A stretch of DNA of 49,073 bases from Deltaproteobacteria bacterium. GTDB lineage: Bacteria > Desulfobacterota > DSM-4660 > Desulfatiglandales > Desulfatiglandaceae. The notes below the pieces were generated by a model. The model was not told the origin of the DNA. It saw only the letters and a list, made by a program, of their open reading frames with translations, and did no database searches. This document shows, piece after piece, positions 24,266 to 34,247 of the stretch. Position 1 is the stretch's first letter. Every line of letters begins with the position of its first letter. Position numbers and translations under genes: made by a program. The DNA is taken from positions 1-49,073 of the forward strand of contig JAIPDI010000041.1 in NCBI GenBank assembly GCA_021737785.1, in the 5' to 3' direction.

Positions 24266-26316
24266 GAATCCTGCGCTCCTCTGGGGGATGTTGTGTCGCC
24301 GCATACCAGGGATTCCCCGGTCAGCAACTCAAACTCGCCGCAACGGATGGCCTCTCTCAGGAAGAAATCCAGGGTGTCTTCCACCGATTTTTCAAGTTCC
24401 ACCACAGGGGTCCAGTTCAAGAGGCGTCCGGCGTTCCGGATGCTCGGTTTGCGGTGGGCCATATCCTGGTAGCCCTGACCGTAATAGGCCCTGCTCTCCA
24501 CCTCCCTGAATCCTGCAAAGGGCGGGAACCTGGAATGGAGGGGGTGTTCCTTGAATTTCCGTACCAGAAGTTCAGCCAGTTCCCGAATGCTGGCCTCATT
24601 GTCCGGATTCCCGATATTGATGATCCGGCCGTCGCAGACCTCCCCTTTGTTTTCGATAATCCTGAAGAGGCATTCCACACCGTCGGACACGTCCGTGAAG
24701 CATCGCTTCTGATTGCCGGAATCGATCAACTGGATGGGGGAGCCCTCCACCAGATTCAGGATCAACTGGGTAATGGCCCGTGAACTGCCGATGCGTGCCG
24801 ACATCAGGCTGTCCAGCCGGGGACCGATCCAGTTGAAGGGCCGAAACAGGGTGAACTGGAGACCTTTCTGTGCCCCATATGCCCAGATGACCCTGTCCAG
24901 CAGCTGCTTGCAGCAGGAATAGATCCATCGCTGCATCCGGATGGGACCCAGGATCAGTCTGGAATCATCTTCGTCAAAATCCGCGTCGTCGCACATCCCG
25001 TAGACCTCGGAAGTGGAGGGAAAGATGATCCGTTTCCCGTATTTGACGCAATACCTCACCACCCTCAGATTTTCTTCGAAATCGAGTTCAAACACCCTCA
25101 GGGGGTTTCGGGTGTATTCTATGGGCGTGGCGATGGCCACCAGGGGGATAACGATGTCGCATTTTCGAATGTGGTACTCGATCCACTCCCGATGGATGGA
25201 GATGTCCCCTTCGTCGAAATGAAACTGCGGATTCTTGAGGAGCCGCTGGATATAGTCGGACCGCAGGTCCATCCCATGCACCTCGTATCTTCCGCTCTCC
25301 AAGAGCCGCTCGCTCAATGCATTTCCGATGAACCCGTCCACCCCCAGGATGAGGACGCTCTTTTTCCTCATGGCCTCGGCCCGGCTGGCTGCATGTTCTC
25401 CAAAGGACATCCCTTCCACCAGACCCAGTTCCGCAGCCAACTGGGACCCGCTCATGTAGACCCCGCCCTCTGTCTGGCCGAAATCGACGGCAATGGCGCC
25501 CTCTCCGCAGGCAATCACCAGGGGATCAGTGGACACGATGGTTCCCGGCCGTGCGCCCCGGTCACTCCCCTCCTCCTCGGAAACCGCCCAGAACAGGCAT
25601 TTCCGGTCACCCACATGGCTGAAGGCGCCGGGGTAGGGGAGCGTTACGGCCCGGACCAGGTCCCGGACTTGGGTTGCAGACCGGGTCCAGTCGATCTCGC
25701 CGTCCCGGGGAGACCGGCCTCCGAAATAGGTGGCGGCCGCGTGATTCTGGGGCGTCCTCGGGGCCGTGCCCGCCACGATCCGGGGGAGAATCTCATCCAG
25801 CATCTCTGAGGTAGCGGTTGCCGCCTTTTCATGAAGGGTTTTTGCCGTGTCCTCCCCGGATATGGGGATCTGTTTCTGATGGACAATGTCGCCGTCGTCA
25901 GGACGGGGCGTCATATAATGGAGGGTCACCCCGGTCTCTGTTTCACCGTTCACCAGGACCCAGTTGATCGGGACCCGTCCCCGGTATCTGGGGAGGAGGG
26001 ACCCATGGAGATTCAGGCACCCTCCGGGCGGGATCTCCAGTATGGGCGACTGCACCAGATGACGGTAGTAAAAGGAGAAGAGGATATCCGGTTCCATCTC
26101 CCGGATCTTTTTGACCCAGAGGGGATGGTTGATGTCTTCGGGGGCATATACCGGGATGTTTTTGAATGCAGCCAGTTGGGCGACCGATTCAAACCAGATG
26201 GTTTCCCCCGGGACATCCTTGTGGGTGAAGACCGATACAATTTCAAAACCGTTTCGGAGGAGGGCTTCAATCCCCCTGCATCCGATGGTGTGATAGGCCA
26301 AGACGACTGCTTTCAT
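24262..26316 (-). CDS. arnA: Bifunctional UDP-Ara4N formyltransferase / UDP-GlcA decarboxylase ArnA
   Basis: 684 residues. The N-terminal formyltransferase domain keeps N102, H104 (in [10 protein letters not shown]) and D140, the same positions as in E. coli. The C-terminal short-chain dehydrogenase domain starts near 320 with GVDGFIG, has SEVYG and the Y-x3-K pair in [10 protein letters not shown], and HRKPSI near the end carrying the decarboxylase Arg. One protein thus oxidises and decarboxylates UDP-glucuronate and later formylates UDP-Ara4N. It is slightly longer than the 660-residue E. coli enzyme. A 144-bp gap holding an octamer repeat separates it from arnC. Confidence 0.93.
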   Translation of the reverse strand: MKAVVLAYHTIGCRGIEALLRNGFEIVSVFTHKDVPGETIWFESVAQLAAFKNIPVYAPEDINHPLWVKKIREMEPDILFSFYYRHLVQSPILEIPPGGCLNLHGSLLPRYRGRVPINWVLVNGETETGVTLHYMTPRPDDGDIVHQKQIPISGEDTAKTLHEKAATATSEMLDEILPRIVAGTAPRTPQNHAAATYFGGRSPRDGEIDWTRSATQVRDLVRAVTLPYPGAFSHVGDRKCLFWAVSEEEGSDRGARPGTIVSTDPLVIACGEGAIAVDFGQTEGGVYMSGSQLAAELGLVEGMSFGEHAASRAEAMRKKSVLILGVDGFIGNALSERLLESGRYEVHGMDLRSDYIQRLLKNPQFHFDEGDISIHREWIEYHIRKCDIVIPLVAIATPIEYTRNPLRVFELDFEENLRVVRYCVKYGKRIIFPSTSEVYGMCDDADFDEDDSRLILGPIRMQRWIYSCCKQLLDRVIWAYGAQKGLQFTLFRPFNWIGPRLDSLMSARIGSSRAITQLILNLVEGSPIQLIDSGNQKRCFTDVSDGVECLFRIIENKGEVCDGRIINIGNPDNEASIRELAELLVRKFKEHPLHSRFPPFAGFREVESRAYYGQGYQDMAHRKPSIRNAGRLLNWTPVVELEKSVEDTLDFFLREAIRCGEFELLTGESLVCGDTTSPRGAQDS

Positions 26317-26369
26317 CTGTATATCCTTGTCTTAAATATTCTGCCCGGACAAGCCGGAATTGAAATAAT

Positions 26370-26402
26370 CTCACACGGAGACACGAAGGCACGGAGATAT
26401 TG
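26370..26402. repeat. Octamer repeat inside the arn operon
   Basis: cacggaga/cacgaagg/cacggaga in the 144-bp gap between arnC and arnA, the only large gap among arnB-C-A-D-T. It could carry a processing or stability signal; nothing specific is seen. Confidence 0.55.
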
Positions 26403-26460
26403 TAAAAAAAATATGTTTATTGTGATTATCCTCATCAAAGAAATGTTTCGTAAGTGACGT

Positions 26461-27426
26461 TCACTGTCTGTTTTCCAGCCCGCTTTTTCCGACGATTTCC
26501 TCCACAAAGTATCTGGGACGGGCCCTCACATCGCTGTATATCCGGCCGATATATTCTCCGAGCAGTCCCATGGCGAGGAACTGGGCACCGACAAAGATGA
26601 AGAGGATGGCAAAGAGGGTGAAGACCCCGGCAGCGGCCCAGTCAGGACCGTAAATCAATCTCATGACAAATAGAAATATGCCGAAACCCACCCCGAGGGC
26701 GGAGATGAGCACGCCCAGCACATTCAGAAGGCGCAGGGGAAAGGTGGTCATGCCGGTCAACAGGTCGAACTGGAGATTGATGAGTTTCCAGAGTCCATAC
26801 TTGGAGTCGCCGGCAGACCGCGGTGCATGGTGAACGTCGATTTCGGCCGTACGTGCGGCAAAGCTGTTGGCCAGGACAGGGATGAAGGTGCTCCGTTCAT
26901 GACACTTCAGCATGGCGTCCACAATGGGACGACGGTAGGCCCTGAGCATGCAGCCGTAGTCATGCATGTCCACACCGGTGGACATCTGCACAACCCTGTT
27001 GACCATATGGGAGGCCACCTTCCTGAAAAAGGTGTCGCGCCGGTTCATTCGGACCGTGCCCACCACATCGAACCCCTCCTCTGCCTTGGCCACCAGCCGG
27101 GCGATTTCCTCGGGCGGGTTCTGAAGATCGGCATCCAGGGTCACCACGATATCGCCTTTTGCCTGCGCGAATCCGGCCATGATGGCCGAGTGCTGCCCGT
27201 AATTTCTGTTCAGGAGCAGCGCGATAATCTTGCCGGGGTATCGGGCGGCCCCGGCCTTGATCATGTTCCGGGATTCGTCCGAACTCCCGTCATCCACCAG
27301 AATGATCTCAAAATTCCTATTGATCCCCTCACAGGTCTTCAGGCACCGGTCCATGAGTTCCGTGAGGTTTTCTTCCTCATTGAACACGGGGATGACAACG
27401 GAGAGTGTGGCCTGTTCTGGTTTCAT
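26461..27426 (-). CDS. arnC: Undecaprenyl-phosphate Ara4FN transferase ArnC
   Basis: 321 residues from ATG at 27426, overlapping the arnB stop (ATGA). GT2 fold: [22 protein letters not shown], and the metal-binding [11 protein letters not shown], followed by two C-terminal membrane helices (about 230-300). Length and motif order match E. coli ArnC (322). It loads Ara4FN from UDP onto undecaprenyl phosphate. DPM1/GtrB-like enzymes are similar, but the operon context makes ArnC the best reading. Confidence 0.9.
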   Translation of the reverse strand: MKPEQATLSVVIPVFNEEENLTELMDRCLKTCEGINRNFEIILVDDGSSDESRNMIKAGAARYPGKIIALLLNRNYGQHSAIMAGFAQAKGDIVVTLDADLQNPPEEIARLVAKAEEGFDVVGTVRMNRRDTFFRKVASHMVNRVVQMSTGVDMHDYGCMLRAYRRPIVDAMLKCHERSTFIPVLANSFAARTAEIDVHHAPRSAGDSKYGLWKLINLQFDLLTGMTTFPLRLLNVLGVLISALGVGFGIFLFVMRLIYGPDWAAAGVFTLFAILFIFVGAQFLAMGLLGEYIGRIYSDVRARPRYFVEEIVGKSGLENRQ

Positions 27427-28577
27427 CGGTTGCTCAACACGTCCTTGATGGCCTCCACCACATCGTCCACGTCGTCCTCTGTCATGTCCGGGAAGAGGGG
27501 GAGGGAGCATATCCGGTCTGAGTTCCATTCCGTGTTGGGGAGCATGCCCTGGTGCATGCCCATGGATTCTCTGTAGTATTTCTGGAGGTGAACGGCACGG
27601 AAATGGAGCCCTGTTCCGATGTTTCGTTGTTTGAGTCCGGCCATGAAATCATCCCGGCTGAGCCCTGCCTTGTTTGTATCCAGGCGTACAATGAAGAGAT
27701 GCCAGGCGTGCCGGGTGGTATGGGACGGGACCACAAGGGGAAGGATCTCATCCACCTCGGAAAGACGTTCCCGGTATATCATGGCAAGGGTTTCCCGCTT
27801 CCTGTTGAATTCATCCACACGGCCCAGCTGTCCCAGCCCCAGCACAGCGGCCATGTCCGTCAGGTTGTACTTATACCCCGGCTCCCATACCTCGGCCTGG
27901 GGGGCCCGTCCCTGTGCCTCCCGATCATAGGCATCCATCCCCAGCCCGTGAAACTTCAGCCGGTTGACTCGTTCCGCCAGTTGAGGGTCATCGGTGCAGA
28001 ACATCCCGCCCTCGCCGGTGGTGATGTTCTTGATGGGATGAAAGGAGAAGATCGACGTCCCTTCTCCCCCCACATGCCTCCCGGAATAGTGGGTCCCCAG
28101 GGCATGGGCCGCATCTTCCACTATCGGGACGCCGCTCTGCGCGGCGATCCGCTTCAGGGCCGCCATGTCGGCCGCGGCGCCGGCAAAATGGACCGGTACG
28201 ATCAGCCGGGTCCTGGGGGATACTGCATCCGCTACTGCATCGGGGAGGATCGTCAACGTATCCCTGTCGATATCCGCGAATACCGGTTTCGCCCCGGCCA
28301 GGACGATCAGGTTGATGGTGGAGACCCAGGTCATGGAGGGGGTGATCACCTCATCTCCGGGCCCGATTCCCAGGGCCTTCAGGACCAGATGCATTCCGGC
28401 CGTGGCCGAGCAGAGGCCGATGGCCCTTGAACAGCCGACATATCTGCTGAAAGCCTCTTCAAAGGCCGCTGTCCGGGGACCGGTGGTGATCCATCCCGAA
28501 CGGAGGACCTCTCCCACGGCGGCGATATCCGCTTCGGAGATGGAGGGCCTGGAAAATGGGAGAAACTCCGGCCTCAT
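27423..28577 (-). CDS. arnB: UDP-4-keto-pentose aminotransferase ArnB
   Basis: 384 residues. DegT/DnrJ/EryC1 family of PLP enzymes; the Schiff-base lysine is K183 in [13 protein letters not shown], with [11 protein letters not shown] holding the cofactor-ring aspartate. The start [16 protein letters not shown] and [10 protein letters not shown] are ArnB-like. It converts UDP-4-keto-pentose to UDP-Ara4N with glutamate. ATG overlaps the stop of the SMR gene (28574-28577), so expression is coupled. Confidence 0.92.
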   Translation of the reverse strand: MRPEFLPFSRPSISEADIAAVGEVLRSGWITTGPRTAAFEEAFSRYVGCSRAIGLCSATAGMHLVLKALGIGPGDEVITPSMTWVSTINLIVLAGAKPVFADIDRDTLTILPDAVADAVSPRTRLIVPVHFAGAAADMAALKRIAAQSGVPIVEDAAHALGTHYSGRHVGGEGTSIFSFHPIKNITTGEGGMFCTDDPQLAERVNRLKFHGLGMDAYDREAQGRAPQAEVWEPGYKYNLTDMAAVLGLGQLGRVDEFNRKRETLAMIYRERLSEVDEILPLVVPSHTTRHAWHLFIVRLDTNKAGLSRDDFMAGLKQRNIGTGLHFRAVHLQKYYRESMGMHQGMLPNTEWNSDRICSLPLFPDMTEDDVDDVVEAIKDVLSNR

Positions 28578-28948
28578 GAGGCGCTCCTGGTGACCAGAAA
28601 GACCCCGAAGCAGATGACCAGGATGCCGGCCCAGCGCACAGGGGTCAAGGCCTCGTGAAAAAGGGTCTGCCCGGCAAAGGCGGCCACGATGTAGCCGACG
28701 CTGAGGAGGGGATAGGCATAGCTCACCTCCACCCGCGACAGGGCCAGAAGCCAGACAACCACGCTGATGACGTAGCAGAGGAGCCCGGCAAATATGAACG
28801 GGTTCAGCATCACCCGGGTCCCCACCGGGAGGATATTCTCCAGGGAAAAGGCGAAATGACCTATGGTCCGCATCCCCTGCTTGAGTGCGATCTGGGCAAA
28901 GGCATTCAGGAACACCCCCAGGAGGATCAGGGGCAGATATCGGTTCAT
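28574..28948 (-). CDS. SMR/EamA-type flippase subunit, ArnE/ArnF-like
   Basis: 124 residues from ATG at 28948 with GAGGAG nine bases before it. Four membrane helices of the small multidrug resistance fold; ALSRVEVSYAYPLLSVGYI in the third and the short final helix fit ArnE/ArnF, which flip undecaprenyl-phosphate-Ara4N. E. coli uses a heterodimer of two such proteins, but only one is encoded here, so a homodimer or a second subunit elsewhere is implied. It directly precedes arnB. Confidence 0.8.
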   Translation of the reverse strand: MNRYLPLILLGVFLNAFAQIALKQGMRTIGHFAFSLENILPVGTRVMLNPFIFAGLLCYVISVVVWLLALSRVEVSYAYPLLSVGYIVAAFAGQTLFHEALTPVRWAGILVICFGVFLVTRSAS

Positions 28949-29058
28949 GGTCAAGGTCTCCTCGAAAAGACTAATGTGAACAAGGGTGCCTGAAGTGTGG
29001 CGTTTGGGGTGTCCAGGCCGTCTCCTACCATCCGTCGAGAGCTGACAATAGTCAATAG

Positions 29059-30198
29059 TCAATCTTCCCCGGCAAAGTCAAGCCCTCTTTGCATCAGATA
29101 GACCGCTTCCACCTGATCCGCCACCCTGTCCCAGGTATGCCGGAGGGCCATGGACCGGGCCTGATCGCCCATCTTGATCCTTTGTTCCGGATCCAGAAGA
29201 ACGGCGATCTTTCTGCCGAGGTCTGCGGGCTCAGGGGGCTCACCCAGGACAAAGCCCTGAACGCCGTCTGTCACGAGGTCCCTGGCCCCCACGTTCCGGG
29301 TGATGATCACCGGAAGCCCGGCGGCCATGGCCTCGAGGACGGCCATGCCGAAGGCGTCGAAGAGGGACGGCATGACAAAGATGTCAGAGGCCAGGTAGTG
29401 GGTTTCCACCTCACGGGTGACGCCGGCAAAGATAATCCTGTCCCCTATCCCCAGACGCTGTGCCAGGGCCTGGTAGGGGGCCGGGTTTCCCTTGCCTGCC
29501 ACCAACAGCCTCAGTCCCGATGCCCCCTTTTCCTTTTGGACGAGGTGGGCAATCCCCTCAATGACCAGACCGAGCTGTTTGATCTCAAAGTTCATCCCCA
29601 CGAAGAGGACCACCACATCCGATTCAGACAGGCCGTGGCGATTCCGGATCTGTCGCCTGCAGGCCGTCCTGTCAAGGGAAGCGAAACGCTCCTGGGAGAT
29701 CCCGGGGTGGATCACGGCCATTCGGGAGGACGGGATCGGGTACATCCGGAGGAGTTCCTCCGCTACCAGCCCGGAAACCGGGAGCACCATCCGCAGGTTG
29801 GGGCCGGTCACTCCCCTCTGCTCCACCCATGCCATGGCCCTGTCAAAAAGGGTCATCCGTTTGTTTCTCACCTTCCGGATCCATGTTTTATGGGGGATGC
29901 CGTGCATGGTCAGGAGGTGCATTCGAAATATCCGGTCGTGGCTGTGGATCAGATCAAATCCGCCCCGCCTAATCCGGCGCTCGGCCCAATAGGCGAAGCT
30001 GATCTGCCGCAGGGATCGTGGAAAAGGGAGTATCGGGACCTTATGGAAGATGATGGGCGCCGTTCCCCGGCGAAATTGATTGGCAAAGAGATGCATCTCG
30101 AACCGCTTCCGCATGGCCAGCCGTTCCGTCAGTTCATATGAAAAGCCCTCGGCCCCCCCCACCAGGCCGTATTTAGGGATGACAACGGCAATTTTCAT
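29059..30198 (-). CDS. GT4-family glycosyltransferase heading the arn operon
   Basis: 379 residues from ATG at 30198 (GGAGG 11 bases upstream). GT-B fold: N-terminal VIPKYGLVGGAEGF, SHDR acceptor-side segment, and donor-side PSLFDAFGMAVLEAMAAGLPVI with the E-x7-E motif of GT4 retaining enzymes such as WaaG. It is a cytosolic, membrane-associated lipopolysaccharide-core-type transferase by similarity. It is the first gene of the leftward set with the flippase and arn genes, about 110 bases apart. Confidence 0.8.
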   Translation of the reverse strand: MKIAVVIPKYGLVGGAEGFSYELTERLAMRKRFEMHLFANQFRRGTAPIIFHKVPILPFPRSLRQISFAYWAERRIRRGGFDLIHSHDRIFRMHLLTMHGIPHKTWIRKVRNKRMTLFDRAMAWVEQRGVTGPNLRMVLPVSGLVAEELLRMYPIPSSRMAVIHPGISQERFASLDRTACRRQIRNRHGLSESDVVVLFVGMNFEIKQLGLVIEGIAHLVQKEKGASGLRLLVAGKGNPAPYQALAQRLGIGDRIIFAGVTREVETHYLASDIFVMPSLFDAFGMAVLEAMAAGLPVIITRNVGARDLVTDGVQGFVLGEPPEPADLGRKIAVLLDPEQRIKMGDQARSMALRHTWDRVADQVEAVYLMQRGLDFAGED

Positions 30199-30838
30199 GT
30201 GAGGATCGCCTCCGGCCGATAGCGACTCGTGGATTCCTGCATGTTCATTATGAGAGGTCATCTCTCACACCCCGGAAGCCGCCACCGATACCTTGCCGCC
30301 CGCAACGGGCCGCCCGCACCCACCACGAAACCTTCCGGAAATGAAACGTCTTCAAGTCCATAGATAATTTTTTTGTCTGATGGGCGCTTTGGTGTCTGTG
30401 GAGAGAAAAAACCTCAGTTTCAAGGAGATGGTCCTCCAAAGGGCCTGCACGTTTGTCCGGGCAGACCCGGGTTCTTTTCAGGTGCTTTCCGTGTTGCTTT
30501 CGCCGGGCCGTATCCTGTCTTACCCGGGCACTGTATTACTTTCCCGGATCCAGGTCAAGTCCGGCTGAGGCCTTTTGGCGGGGGCCGAGGGGCCGGCCCA
30601 CGCCGATCCTTGGTTCATCCGGTTCCATGTCAGGCAAGACCCCACAAACCCGCCATTTCTGCTGATGAAATTTCAAACGGCCGGACCGGAACCTGTGTCA
30701 TTGACACATCCTCACGGTTTCCATATACTCGCTTCCGGCTGGAGGTCTCTCAATGCCCGGGCGTGCCACGCGCCAACAATGGTGGATGAAAACCGGGCAT
30801 AATCCTTTTGCCGTTGTCAAAAAACCCCTTGATAAGGT
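30199..30838. other. Divergent intergenic region
   Basis: About 640 bases between the leftward GT4-arn operon and the rightward GT-C gene. It must hold promoters for both, but none stood out by eye. A short T-run near 30367 and several small open frames without ribosome sites are present. No convincing gene, RNA or PmrA/PhoP-type box was found. Confidence 0.4.
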
Positions 30839-32515
30839 TTGATCGTGCCCCAATCGCTTTTTCGCGCCACATCTTCGAACCACGATCCCCATACCCCCGG
30901 CCGCGCGGCAGGAGCGGGCATCGTCCTGATATTCCTGCTGGGGGTTGCCATACGGCTATTTGCATGCGGGCACACCTATATCATCAGTCCCGACGGGGTC
31001 TATTACATCCACCAGGCCAGGGCCATTTATTACGGCGAATGGCATAACCTGACCTCGTGCTGCCTCAGTTTCGTATCCAGCTATCCGTTCTTTATTGCCG
31101 GGGCATATCCCCTGATTCATGATTGGGTGGCCGCGGCCCAGTTGGTCTCGCTCCTTTTCGGTTCCATGACCCTGGTCCCCCTCTATCTTCTGTGCAGGCG
31201 CTTTTTCACCAGAGATGTCAGTGCCTTGACCCTCCTGGTAGTCGCCCTCCTTCCGCTCTTTGTTATCGGGAGCGGAGAGGTGATCCGGGATCCTGTATGC
31301 TGGTTTTTCCTATCGTTCGGCCTCTATTTTTTTGTCGCCTCATATGAGAAGAAGTTCCGGCTTCTCCTTCTCTTTTCGTGCCTTTCTTTTCTGATGGCCA
31401 CCTGGGCCAGGGTCGAGTCTTTTCTGTTCATCCTGGTCAGTTTCATCTTTCTGCTGCTGGTTCCCCAGGAACAGAGGATCAGGAGGCTGGCATGGTTTGC
31501 CATGCCCCTGATCAGCGCTCTGATCCTTATTTTCTGCGCCGTCGTATTCCTGGACCAACCGCTCCTCCACACCTTGCGGGTGCATGACATGGTCCATAAG
31601 CTGTGGGCCCCGATCATTTCTTATGAGGTCCTCAGGACGGATTTGGCGGAATTGATGAAACAGCCGCTGGAGGGCGTCATCCCCCATTTCCTCCACAAGG
31701 CCCGCAACATGGTCTGGCTGGTGGCCCTCGGGACCGTTGTGAGGTATATGATCAGGGCGTACTTTTATGTCTTTTTTATCTTTTTTGTTCTGGGCCTGGG
31801 AGGGATGTGGCATCGGTTACGGGAGGATCGGCGAATCTTATATCTCTGTGTCCTCTCTCTTTCGGTGGTTATCCTCTTTTATGTGCATGTCCTGCAGACA
31901 TGGATGATGTTCGACCGGTTCTGGGCGATTTTCATCCTTCCCGCCTTCGTGGTCATCGGGTTCGGCGTGCACAAGGCCCGCCTCATCATGACCGGGAAAT
32001 GGCACTTGAAACCGTCCATCGCCTTCTTCATAATGTGCGTCCTGATCTTGGTCTCCGCATTGCCCAAGGATCTGAGGGGGAGGGAGGCGGACAAGATGGT
32101 ATACAAGCGGATCGGCGAGCATATTGCCGAGAGAGAAGGCGGAGGCAAAGAGATCCGGATCCTGAAATCTCTGCGAACGCCCAACTGGACCCCTTTTTAT
32201 GCCAATCTCGGGTATGAGGGGGTGTCGTGCCCCATGATCGACTTCGGCATGGAGGCGCCCCAATTTGAGGAGACGGTATTCAAAGACTATGACGCATTTG
32301 TCCATTATCTGAGAAAAGGCGACATCGGGTACTTCCTTTGGGAAGAGACGGCCTGGCCTCAAGGGGGATTCAATTTTTTGGACAAAAAACACCCTGACCA
32401 TCTCAAAGAGATGGGGTCCTGGCATCATGCCGATGCCGGAAGACTGATCCTTTACCAGGTGGTCAAAAAGCGCTCTGACCCTTCCGGGGCCATCCCGCCG
32501 TTGCCGGCCGGATGA
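30839..32515 (+). CDS. PMT-like GT-C membrane glycosyltransferase
   Basis: 558 residues. About 11 membrane segments. The first loop holds SPDGVYYIHQARAIYYGEW, the acidic-residue loop of dolichyl-phosphate-mannose-type (GT39/PMT_2) transferases; RVESF and WTPFYANLGYEG are in later loops. The start is TTG at 30839, or GTG at 30845 with AAGG upstream. It would use a polyprenyl-phosphate sugar in the periplasm. It forms a run with the next GT2 and methyltransferase genes. It is less ArnT-like than its three relatives in the window. Confidence 0.72.
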   Translation: MIVPQSLFRATSSNHDPHTPGRAAGAGIVLIFLLGVAIRLFACGHTYIISPDGVYYIHQARAIYYGEWHNLTSCCLSFVSSYPFFIAGAYPLIHDWVAAAQLVSLLFGSMTLVPLYLLCRRFFTRDVSALTLLVVALLPLFVIGSGEVIRDPVCWFFLSFGLYFFVASYEKKFRLLLLFSCLSFLMATWARVESFLFILVSFIFLLLVPQEQRIRRLAWFAMPLISALILIFCAVVFLDQPLLHTLRVHDMVHKLWAPIISYEVLRTDLAELMKQPLEGVIPHFLHKARNMVWLVALGTVVRYMIRAYFYVFFIFFVLGLGGMWHRLREDRRILYLCVLSLSVVILFYVHVLQTWMMFDRFWAIFILPAFVVIGFGVHKARLIMTGKWHLKPSIAFFIMCVLILVSALPKDLRGREADKMVYKRIGEHIAEREGGGKEIRILKSLRTPNWTPFYANLGYEGVSCPMIDFGMEAPQFEETVFKDYDAFVHYLRKGDIGYFLWEETAWPQGGFNFLDKKHPDHLKEMGSWHHADAGRLILYQVVKKRSDPSGAIPPLPAG

Positions 32516-32521
32516 GGCATT

Positions 32522-33322
32522 ATGGTCAGTGTCATCATCAGTTTTTACGAAAGACTCCAACACCTGAGGTGTTGTCTGGACGCATTATCATTGTGCTCGA
32601 GTGCCTTTGATGAAGTCATCGTCACGGACGACGGCTCCTGCCATGAGACAGTGGATAAGGTCAGGGAATGTATTGCCGGGTATGGGTTTTCAATACGTCA
32701 TGTGTGGCAGCCGAATAGAGGATTCAGGGTGGCGGCAGCCCGCAACAACGGCATCCGGCATGCACGGGGAGACTACCTGATTTTTCTTGATTGTGATTTC
32801 GTCGTTCTCCCGGACACCCTCAACGCCCATTTGAAAGCGGCGAAGCCCGGTCGGTTTATCGCAGGGGGGTACATCAATCTCGATGAAGGAATCACCTCCC
32901 GATTACTGGGTTCCGCACTCTCCAGGGATGTATTGCTGGACATCGACCGACAACTCCCAAAAAGAGAGGTCGTAAAGACGCATCGAAGATTTATCAAACG
33001 GACCCTCCTGATGCGATTGCGCCTGGCAAGCCCGAGGAAACAGAGCATGGGGGGCCACTACTCCATCCACCGTAAAGACATGGAGCGTGTCAACGGGTAT
33101 GATGAAAACTTTGAGGGGTGGGGAGGCGAAGATGAGGATTTAGGGATTCGCCTGGTCACGGCGGGGATCTATTGCCGGTCAGCCATCCGTTATGCCCGGG
33201 TCCTGCACCTTTACCACCCGAGGGAATTGGGCGATAAACACTGGAGGGAAGGCCCTAATATAGACTATTTCAAGAGAAAGGAAGTCCCTTATTTTTGTGA
33301 ACAGGGACTGAAAAGATCCTGA
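32522..33322 (+). CDS. GT2 glycosyltransferase with galactosyltransferase-type C-terminus
   Basis: 266 residues. VSVIISFYERLQHL, VTDDGSCHET, LDCDFVVLP (DxD-like metal site) and FEGWGGEDEDLGIRL, the conserved acidic 'WGxEDxDL' block of Glyco_transf_7C proteins. A soluble cytosolic transferase probably acting on a lipopolysaccharide or capsule precursor. It starts six bases after the preceding gene, so they are one transcript. Sugar identity is unknown. Confidence 0.82.
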   Translation: MVSVIISFYERLQHLRCCLDALSLCSSAFDEVIVTDDGSCHETVDKVRECIAGYGFSIRHVWQPNRGFRVAAARNNGIRHARGDYLIFLDCDFVVLPDTLNAHLKAAKPGRFIAGGYINLDEGITSRLLGSALSRDVLLDIDRQLPKREVVKTHRRFIKRTLLMRLRLASPRKQSMGGHYSIHRKDMERVNGYDENFEGWGGEDEDLGIRLVTAGIYCRSAIRYARVLHLYHPRELGDKHWREGPNIDYFKRKEVPYFCEQGLKRS

Positions 33323-33393
33323 TCGCGGGAAACCCCCGAAATCGAGGAGATCCGACCCTTTATGCAGATGCTGCGTGAATATGGGAGGAATCC

Positions 33394-34098
33394 ATGAAAT
33401 TTTTCCGCCGAATGTACCGAAAGGGATGCGCGTGCTACTATTTTTACGAAATGCTCAGGGACACCCGCTCCCTGAAAACCGAAATTTCGTTGTTTCGCGA
33501 TCCCGGCAGGCACGCGCAGGCAAAGCAGCAGGAGCTGTTGCCGTATTATGAGCGATATATCTCTGAGGTTTCTCGCGATTACATGGCCATTTCCCTTGAA
33601 CTGTCTTCCTTGCTTGCGGTGTTCTGCGATGTCAACCGGCCTGTCACGATTGCAGATCTGGGAACCGGGTTCAGCTCTTTCGTGTTACGCCGGTATGCCC
33701 GGGAAGCCGGTCCGAATGCCTGCGTATGGTCTGTGGATGATTCCACTGAATGGCTGGGGAAGACACTGGAGTTTCTGAACCGGCACGGTTTGGATCATGA
33801 AAACGTCCTGACGTGGGACGATTTTGTGGCACAAGGCCACGGCGGGTTTGACCTGATCCTCCATGACCTCGGATCCATGGAAACAAGGGCAAAAACCCTT
33901 CCCTATGTATTGAGCCTCGCCAATCCAGGGGGATGGGTGATCCTGGACGACGTCCATATCACCGAATATGCGCCGATCGCCAAGAAAACCGTTAGGGAAT
34001 CAGGCCTCGATCTTTACTCCCTCCGTGGATTTACAAGGGATAAGTTCGGAAGATTTGCAAGCCTTGCCGTCCGGCAGGACAATGCCACAAGTGGTTGA
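33394..34098 (+). CDS. Class I SAM-dependent methyltransferase-like protein
   Basis: 234 residues, ATG preceded by GGGAGGAATCC. After a basic helical start, IADLGTGFSSFVLRRYA (about 85-101) forms the glycine-rich SAM loop, VWSVDDSTEWLGKTLEFL the second strand with its acidic end, and LILHDLGSMETRA and WVILDDVH later strands. Such proteins lie in many surface-polysaccharide clusters and O-methylate sugars; the target here is unknown. It ends a rightward run of three genes. Confidence 0.7.
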   Translation: MKFFRRMYRKGCACYYFYEMLRDTRSLKTEISLFRDPGRHAQAKQQELLPYYERYISEVSRDYMAISLELSSLLAVFCDVNRPVTIADLGTGFSSFVLRRYAREAGPNACVWSVDDSTEWLGKTLEFLNRHGLDHENVLTWDDFVAQGHGGFDLILHDLGSMETRAKTLPYVLSLANPGGWVILDDVHITEYAPIAKKTVRESGLDLYSLRGFTRDKFGRFASLAVRQDNATSG

Positions 34099-34151
34099 TT
34101 TAAGAGCGAAAGGATTACAGTGTAGCAGGGAGCGGGGGGCAGGGGGCAAAG

Positions 34152-34243
34152 ATGTCTCACACAGAGGCACAGAGGCACAGAGATGAAATTATTTTTCAAG
34201 CAGCCCCTTTCGGGGCGTCGGATGCCGGGTCTTCTGAACCCGG
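34152..34243. repeat. Octamer repeat followed by two GC hairpins at convergent gene ends
   Basis: cacagagg/cacagagg/cacagaga (about 34160-34183) is followed by hairpin GCCCC-tttc-GGGGC (34203-34216) and hairpin CCGGGT...ACCCGG (34225-34243). Both lie between the convergent methyltransferase and GT2 genes and may stop transcription from either side, although no strong T-run follows. Confidence 0.5.
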
Positions 34244-34247
34244 ATAT

